This document shows positions 8,570 through 15,900 of a stretch of 17,129 nt of DNA, one piece after another (the stretch's first letter is position 1; every line of letters begins with the position of its first letter). Where the stretch lies: the NCBI GenBank assembly GCA_905221605.1, contig CAJNDS010000429.1, positions 126,001-143,129 of the forward strand, written 5' to 3'. The position numbers were made by a program, and so were the translations under genes. A model generated the notes under the pieces. That model saw only the letters and a program-made list of their open reading frames with translations. It searched no databases and was not told the DNA's origin. This DNA comes from Symbiodinium natans (taxonomy: Eukaryota > Sar > Dinophyceae > Suessiales > Symbiodiniaceae).

Positions 8570-9307
8570 CCCCCAGACCTCCAGGTTTCACCTCCTTTAG
8601 GCCCCCGAGAGCTCCAGGTTTCACCTCCTTTAGGCCCCCCCAGACCTCCAGGTTTCACCTCCTTTAGGCCCCCCAAGAGCTCCAGGTTTCACCTCCTTTA
8701 GGCCCGCCGGAAGAGCTCTAGATTTCACCTCCTTTAGGCCTTTCCAGGAGCTCCAGGTTTCACCTCCTTCAGGCCTCCCAGGAGCTCAAGGTTTCACCTC
8801 CTTTAGGCCCCCCCAAGAGCTCCAGGTTTCACCTCCTTTAGGCCCCCCCAAAACTCCAGGTTTCACCTCCTTTAGGCCCACCCGAGAGCTCCAGGTTTCA
8901 CCTCCTTTAGGCCCCCCCGAGAGCTCCAGGTTTCACCTCCTTTAAGCCCCCCCAAGAGCTCCAGGTTTCACCTCCTTTACCCTCCCTAACAGCTCCAGGT
9001 TTCACCTCCTTTAGGCCCCCCCAAGATCTCCAGGCTTCACCTCCTTTAGGCCCCCCGAGAGCTCCAGGTTTCACCTCCTTTAGGCCCCCCAAGTTCACCT
9101 TCTTTAGGCACCCCCGAGAGCTCCAGGTTTCACTTCCTTTAGCCTTCCCCTCCCGAAAGCTCCCGAAACTCCAGGCTCCACCGCCCCCGAGAGCTCGAGG
9201 TTTCACCTCCTTTAGGCACCCGAGAGCTCCAGGTTTCACTTCCTTTAGCGCCCCGACTCCCCCGAGAGTTCCAAGCAGTAGCTCCTTCAGAACTCCTTCA
9301 GAGTTTC
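8570..9307. repeat. Segmental duplication, copy 2, left part
   Basis: Paralogous to about 2840-3714. From 9092 to 9307 it aligns to 3501-3714 with a few substitutions and one 2 bp indel, and further left it shares the order of rare array units. It ends at the retrotransposon junction, and the homology resumes at 16487 on the other side of the element. Confidence 0.88.
9303..9307. repeat. Target site duplication, left copy (gtttc)
   Basis: The five bases gtttc directly abut the left LTR. The same five bases follow the right LTR at 16487-16491, and a single copy is present at the empty paralogous site 3710-3714. Five bases is the usual target duplication of Ty1/copia integrases. Confidence 0.97.
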
Positions 9308-9430
9308 TGAAAACTTTTGTAAAGCCACAAAGCGCCTGCAGTCAAAACTCGGTTGAAACAACTGTACACTAACAAAACGTGTTTGACTATGTTCAAGACA
9401 CATGGCTTACAATAGCGGAAAGGTTTGTCA
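9308..9430 (-). repeat. 3' LTR, 123 bp
   Basis: Begins TG and ends CA on either strand and is identical to 16364-16486 over all 123 bases. It is short for the LTR of an autonomous copia element. No TATA box is evident. On the transcribed strand there are several TTTT-containing motifs (cgttttgtt, agttttgac, agttttca); dinoflagellate promoters have been reported to use a TTTT box, so one of these could be the core promoter, which is inference. The polyadenylation site cannot be placed by eye. Confidence 0.97.
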
Positions 9431-9439
9431 CCCCGCCTT
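9431..9439 (-). promoter_or_regulatory. Polypurine tract for plus-strand DNA synthesis
   Basis: Read on the element's strand this is AAGGCGGGG, directly adjacent to the first base of the 3' LTR. It is short and interrupted by one C. Its position is exactly that required of the RNase H-resistant primer that starts plus-strand synthesis. Confidence 0.75.
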
Positions 9440-9623
9440 GAGTTATGGCTCTGCCATCAACTCACTCACCTACAAACTCCCAACTTTCAGCACTGCTGGC
9501 TGATAGTCGAAAATGTTGTCCCAAAGGAACAGTAGGTTTTAAAGCGGTAAACGAAAAGAAACTTGTCAAAAACATGCACTGCACAATCTGAAGAAACTAA
9601 TTTACATCTGCCACTCAATGGAG

Positions 9624-9657
9624 CTTGATGCACGTAAGGCCGTGTGCATCGTAAGAG
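9624..9657. repeat. 34 bp hairpin repeat, copy a
   Basis: Begins CTTGATGCAC and ends with GTGCATC plus GTAAGAG; arms GATGCAC and GTGCATC can pair over 7 bp around a 10 nt loop. A related copy lies at 9699-9732, 30 of 34 positions being identical. The arms are the same in both copies, and three of the four differences fall in the loop. Confidence 0.75.
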
Positions 9658-9698
9658 CTCCCATTGTGAAACTCACATCTTGTCCCTTGTCTCACAGC

Positions 9699-9732
9699 CT
9701 TGATGCACGTAAAGCTTTGTGCATCGCAAGAG
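9699..9732. repeat. 34 bp hairpin repeat, copy b
   Basis: Second copy of the hairpin element, 75 bp from the first. The 7 bp arms GATGCAC and GTGCATC are unchanged; the loop becomes GTAAAGCTTT. Outer bases CTT and AAG can extend the stem past a 2 nt bulge. Preserved arms with a changed loop suggest a selected RNA structure, possibly for packaging, dimerisation or 3' end formation of the element's RNA. Confidence 0.75.
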
Positions 9733-9831
9733 GCCAATATGTGCACCAGTAGATCGTAGTGCACATGTTCCATTCAAGGTCGCAAGCAATCCATGGACCA
9801 TCATCATTGTACGGACCACAGCTGGCTCACC

Positions 9832-9851
9832 ACAGACTGTTCACAGTCTGT
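9832..9851. repeat. Tight hairpin 51 nt past the polyprotein stop
   Basis: Perfect 8 bp arms ACAGACTG and CAGTCTGT around a 4 nt loop (TGAA on the element's strand). It is the strongest short stem-loop I see in the element and lies just downstream of the gag-pol stop codon. Confidence 0.7.
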
Positions 9852-9902
9852 ATCGAATTTGTGTAGACTTTCCACAGCCTCTCATACCAACTTCATTGCC
9901 AA

Positions 9903-12900
9903 TCAATCGCCATCACGATGAGCGCAGTCTCTGCACCTCCGGAACGTTGTAGCTCTTCTTCGGCTCACATGCTCACAGTGACGACTTGTGTGATACACAT
10001 GACCCTGGCCTGTCATTACGATCTCGCCCCGTGTCGGATTTTGCACTTGCTGAAGTTCTTGCACTTGTGCAAGCAACTGTGTCTCTGACTCCTGAAGCCG
10101 AGTGTTCCACTCTCGTAGCCCTCTACATTCGGCTCCAAGCTGATTCGAAAGTTCTCGAAGTCTCTCAATCTCGCTTGCTCTCTCTCTCATGATGTTCTCG
10201 GTGTGGTACTTGTAGAGAAAATGTCGCTCGTCTGTCTGGGTTTCAGCATCATCTCCCATGTTTGCTGCTGGTCGCCCATTTGTCTGCACTGGCTCGCTCA
10301 CCCTTGTGAATCTCAGCCACAACGCACCTAAGCCCATGCAAACCATCACCACCAACACTGTCATGACAAATTGCCCGGTACCTGTTGTTGAAGTCATCGA
10401 GATACACACCATTTCCTCGCTCAACTCGCTTGCCATCCCACTCGAAGTGAGCGAAGCAATCACCAAGCCACGAATGGCCTGCTTTGCTCTGCCATTCATC
10501 TTCCCAGGCTCAAGGCGCTTCACTTGCTGAATTGCAATCTGCATTGTTCGCTTTTCTAGATACAGGTTGTACTCTGTCTCTCCAATTCTCTCATGTGTGT
10601 ACGCATCAACGACCTTCATGAGGTACATCAGGAATCGCATACGACTTCTTGTTAACAGCTTTGTGGACACATCAGCAGGATTGAGCTCACCTCTCAAATG
10701 CGAAACTTTAACTCGCCCATTCATCACATGTTGTTGTACCCACAATACACGACATGAAAGGTGACGGATTCTACCAACACCAGATCTCATCCACACTTGT
10801 CGGCCTGCAGAGCTATCCATATGCAACTCAATCGGCAATGCTTCAACCTCAATCTCCAACATGGTGCACAGGACAACTTGCAGCAACATGCAGTCTGCTA
10901 AAACGCCTGCACTCGCATATAGCTCGGCTTCTGCACTCGAAAGTGCAATCGTTCTTTGGGACCTGCACGACGTATAAATAACGTTTCCTTGCAAAGCCAC
11001 AACTCCAGAGCTCACACTTTTCCGATCTCCCTTCTGGGAGGCCCAATCACTGTCAGAGAAGGCTTCCAGAACCCACTCGCGATCATACTCGTGGCCTAAC
11101 AGACCACCTTTCTCAGGCGTCATGAGCAATCCCTGGTTTGTAGTCGCTCCTAGATACTGCACCAAATGTCGCAACATTCGAAAATCTCGCATGCTCGGAC
11201 TGCTCATTCTTTGCGAAAGGAAACGGATACTGTTCTGGGCTTCGATTAAGTCAGCTGACATATAAAGCAGAACGCCTATGCATGTACGAAATACTGCAGT
11301 TTTCTGCACGTCCAAAGCTGAACTCACATCGATTTCGGTATATCCTGGCATCAGAGGGCACTTCTTGTTGCACATGTGAGGTTCCAGATCCATAAGCTCC
11401 ATAAGCCTTTCAACATGTTTTGGATGTGGGGTAATGGTCAGGGTGTTTCCCTCACCCAACACATGCAACCTCTTCAAAAATGTCATAGTGTCTCCGGGCT
11501 TCTCCAAAAGCTGACATGAAACCTTGAAGTGCTTCTCCATGGCGGGTTTAAAATCTTGCTTCACAGCTGCTCGCTTCCCCAAGAACTCGATGTCATCCAC
11601 ATGTGTTTGCAAGAAAACTACACCATGAGGAGTGTTGCAGCGAAAAGCACTCGGATACGCAGCGCAAGCTGTAGCATTCACATCGGTTTCTAGGCATTGG
11701 CTCAGCTTCCGATGCCACTTCGCTGTCCCATCACGCTGTCCTGGCAGAAGTCTTCCCAAAAGAAATTTCCTTGCTCTCCCATCAGGGTCCTGATAGCTCA
11801 CTTCAGTTGCCACCTCCTGCTCAACCATGAGGAATGCGTCTGACACATCCATCGATCCCAGCACCCAGTCTCCATCCCGGGCCTGCAAGTACGTGTAAAG
11901 CGAAGGTAAAACCTTGGTCATCAATGCGCTGCTAGCCGGCGCATACAAACCTTCTCGCTCAGGATTCAACCAATTGTATTCTCGAGCTACGTACCTACTG
12001 CGCCGAAGCCACACTGGGCGCATGACCTTGGTCACAGGATCAGGCATTGTTTTCTCCCGCCACGTTCGCACCATCTTGGTGCTGAGCTGCTTGGGGTTTT
12101 CGCGACCAACCAGCGGTCCCTCTTTCGAGTCTGGCGGAAGTAGCACCTTCATATCTGTCAGCCGCTTGAGTTCGTACTCATCAGCCAATCTGTCCAACGC
12201 AGCTAGCGCAGATTCATCCAAGCACGGCGCATGTTCTGTGTCTCGAGGAAACACCAGCTGCGCCTCAACGTTCTCCCAGTCGATTTCTTCATATCGCTCT
12301 GCCTCGATTGAATGATCATACTCTTCCAGGTCATCGAGCTCTTCGGGAGACAAGGTCCACTCGATGGCCTCATCTTCATGTTCATACTTGTTGTCGCTGA
12401 TCTGGCACACACAAGCAAACTCCAGTCGATTGACTTCATGTCTCACCTTCGGTGCCTTGGGGCTTCTAGGATTTTCACTCAACCCAGTAGCCACATCACT
12501 AGCTGCCTGTTCTGCTGTTCTCGTCCTTGAAGCCATGGCCTCATCTGGCACAAGCTCACTGGACGACCCAGTACTCGGCAGTGACATCGACGTATCGCTG
12601 GTTTCACTCCTGCTGTGAATCATAGGCATCTCAGTGGTCCCCGCCTCGGCCGGCATCTCAGGCTCCTCAACATCGCTGGTCCTTCTGCTTTCGCCTGAGC
12701 TGCTGACCCGTTCTGATTCTTCGCCAGCTCCAAGCAACGCAGGACTAGGTGCAGGATTAGGAGTCGGGGCTGCCACTTGAGGTGCCACAATCCGCTTGTT
12801 CACCACCAGCTTGCCACCCAAACTAGCAAAGCCATGTTCCCAAGGAGCCAAAGTCACCTCTCCACAGCGCTCAAGACTCCAACGGTCCTGCTCCACCAAT

Positions 12901-15900
12901 CGTCGCACCGATCTCGTCAAGAACAAACCCTGGTCTGTTGCAATGATGTGTGTATCATTCTGGGCTGTTTTCCCAAGCCATACTCCTTTACACCATCTCG
13001 CCCCAGCCTTGGCACTTATGCGAAGGTATCCAAGCACTACCTCTCCATAACAACAGATTCGCCCCACATACTGACTCGCAGTCACTCGCTCAAAAGCTGT
13101 CAACGAATGTTGCACTACAAATCTGTTGTGAATCCAAGCTGAATGCACCAAGCACCACATGTAGAAAGGGTGCAAACTCCCGAACACCACTCGGCCTTCT
13201 GCACCACAATTGGCTTCCACTTGCGAAACCATGACACCTGCATGTGCTCTTATGCCCTTCCATGCCTGCTCTACTGCACCATTGGCCTCGTGATCTTCCA
13301 CCGGAGTTGTAACACTGCGAACCTTAATACCCAGTTGTCTGCATGCTCGCTCTGCACTTCGAACCACTGCCTTGATAGCCGGCTCACCGTCGGATTTGAA
13401 GCAAACCTCGCGATGTCCCAACCATGCCACAAATCTTGTCAACTCTGTCGTGAGATACGAAAGGCTTTGACCACCCTTGCTCATCGAAGGAATCACATGA
13501 ACAGCCTTAGAATGCCGATCGTGAACCACCAGGACTGTCAGAAGATGTTCCTCTGTCTCCTGTCGCTTGCAGAACCCAAAGTCCACACTAACCACTGACT
13601 CTGAAGTGTGTGCATGGTCCAAATCATGATGAGCATCCTGTCTGCCCCTGTGAGCCACACAGAGTCCACACCAGCTTCTGTAGGGCTGGTGGGTGATATT
13701 GTGAGTCGCCACCTGCTCGGGAGTCGGATTTCCCGGCTCAGTCACACCACGAGGCTTCCTTTCTGAGTCACCAACTGCTGCAGCCACCGCCTGGTGCTCT
13801 GCCAACAAAGCATGTTCCTGGATGTGGCGTCGCAGTCGCTCTAGACATTGCTTCTTGCTCCCTCGCTTTGTCAATCCAAGAGCAACGCAACCTGCTCTCA
13901 AGGCCTGCAGTGTCGAGTTCAGGTCCAAACGGACCCCATCAATCTCAACCTCATTGTCGGCAAGTGGGACATGTCGCTGCTCTACAGGTACTTCGGCTTC
14001 ATCAGGAGCTGCGGGTACTGCTTCGGCTTGCTCAGGCTCCTGACTTTCATCAACCACACCAACACCTGCATGAAGACTAACACCATGCCTTGGCATTGCT
14101 TCACCGGGCTCAGCGTCAAACTCGAAACCAAGCTCTTCGGGGCTTACTTCGTGATCGTGCGCAATGGTCATCACCAGCTCGATGTTCTGAGGATTAGGCA
14201 AGCCCGCTTCGTAATCGTCCAACTTGCTGATGTCCTCACAGAACTCTATCAAGTCCCAACCTTGCCCCACTCGCTTCACAAGTGTTGTTCGCCTCCACAG
14301 CAACGACTGCAGAGGAAGCAAGGTCGTGTTGATGTAGTTGGCGCTGAAGCCGCACCTGGCATAAACTGCTTCACCTACTTGCACCAAAGACCCATCAGTC
14401 GGCAGATTTGCAAGCACTGATCGCAAAGTGATGGCTCGCACATGGAGTCGCTCATCAGTTCCCGTCCTGGCTTGCTCCAACATTCGGATTGAACCCTGAA
14501 CTGCCAAACTGTTTCGCCTGAACTCCACTGGAACAGCATGATCTTCACATCCAAGCTGAAGTTGATCATTCCATTTTCGCACCTCAAACCCAGCTTTGTA
14601 AAGACGCCCCAGACAAAGAAGTGGATTGTTGACAGGAGCGATGATGAAATTTTCTTTGAAGCACATGTCACCCAAGGTAACCTCTGCTACTCGGACCTGT
14701 GCAACAGGAAGATCATTCCCTTGTGCATCCACGAAGGTATGTCCTGAGTCGCCTGCTGGTTTGCCAATCGAGGCAAAACGAAGAGGCAATGCGCTATGGT
14801 CGGCTCCCGAGTCCAAAATCAACTCTATATCTCCACATTCTGTCCACTGTTCATCGTTGTCGCTGTAAGACATGTCGTACTGCTCTACCATGCGAACACT
14901 CCCTTTGTAACACTCATCTTGACTCGTCAAATCAAAGAATGCAAAGGCTCTGGGTGCACTAGAGGACTGCAAAACCCTTCTGATTGCTCCTGCCTGGGAC
15001 GCCGAGGACTGCGAAACCGAGCTGCTTGCTGCTGCGCTTGTCTGTTGTTGCGTATTGGGCTCATCTGACTCTGTAACAGCACGAACAGCACCATCTCGCT
15101 TGGCTTGCCAACAATCCTTTTTCCAATGTCCCGGCTTCCCGCAGTACAGACAGTTCCCTTTCGGCACTTTGTCCTGGCCCTGCCCTTTAGCTTTGCCCTT
15201 GTCAGCTGAAGCTTTTCCAGAACCTGATTTGTCACCCTTGCCCTTGCCTTTGTTTGTCCTATCATCTTTGTGGCCTCCTTTTGTTCCATCGCCCTTCTTT
15301 CCTTTGTAGTCACCCTTTTGGTTGTTTTTTGTCCACCACTTACCTTTGCCCTTGGAAACCAAATCTATTTCCATAGGTTGAGGACCATTGTAGACAGCAC
15401 CGACGCCAAACTCTTGCTGGATCTTCGAAGCATTGTACACATGCGACACAGTCTCAAAAGACAGCACGCGTTCTCGCACTTCTGCATAGGTTGAAGACTC
15501 AGACATGGAAAGCTGAACTTGTTGTCGCACATGTGCTGGCAAAGCTTTAGTGAGGATCCCCAGCATCATTTCGTCCTGCACCGCCTTGCCCGAGGACTTG
15601 CGAAACTCTTCGGCTAACCGATCTAGCCCTTGTATTTGTTCGAGATACGATCTATCCTTCGAAAACGAAGGAAAACTCATCAACGCTGTCATGATCCCCA
15701 GACTCCTCTGCTTGGTGTGGGGGCTATAAAGATTTACAAGTTGTCGCCAGACCTCATAGCCATGCTGCTCGCTAGTCGCCCGCAGAACTTGAAGAGCTCT
15801 GCCTTTCAAAATGCCACATAAAATCGAGTACAACTGCTTGCTTCGGACCTTAGCTTCATCAGTCCATGCACTCAATACAGTGGCCTTCCCAAGCTTAGTG

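Larger units (their letters stand above)
6439..9307. repeat. Minisatellite array B2, 34-35 bp unit
   Basis: About eighty units of the same TTTCACCTCCTTTAGG repeat as array B1. The left edge (6439-6640) is degenerate, the middle (about 6780-8200) is the most uniform part of any array here, and the right edge degenerates again exactly as the right edge of B1 does. A rare unit with taccctccctaacagctcc occurs at about 7797 and again at about 8978. The right part shares the order of rare variants with 2840-3714. Minus-strand open frames here arise from the two stop-free frames of the unit and are not supported as genes. Confidence 0.97.
9431..9902 (-). other. 3' untranslated region of the retrotransposon
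   Basis: 472 nt between the polyprotein stop and the 3' LTR with no convincing open frame on the element's strand. It contains the purine tract, two related 34 bp hairpin repeats (9624-9657 and 9699-9732) and a tight 8 bp hairpin (9832-9851) close to the stop codon. Confidence 0.85.

Noticed and set aside
1651-9307. Resemblance of the unit core TCACCTCCTTT to the 3' end of bacterial 16S rRNA, and of its complement AAAGGAGGTGA to a Shine-Dalgarno site.
   Set aside because: The match is about 11 bases within a minisatellite in a eukaryotic retrotransposon-bearing region, with no rRNA around it and no start codons at proper spacing. It is coincidence.
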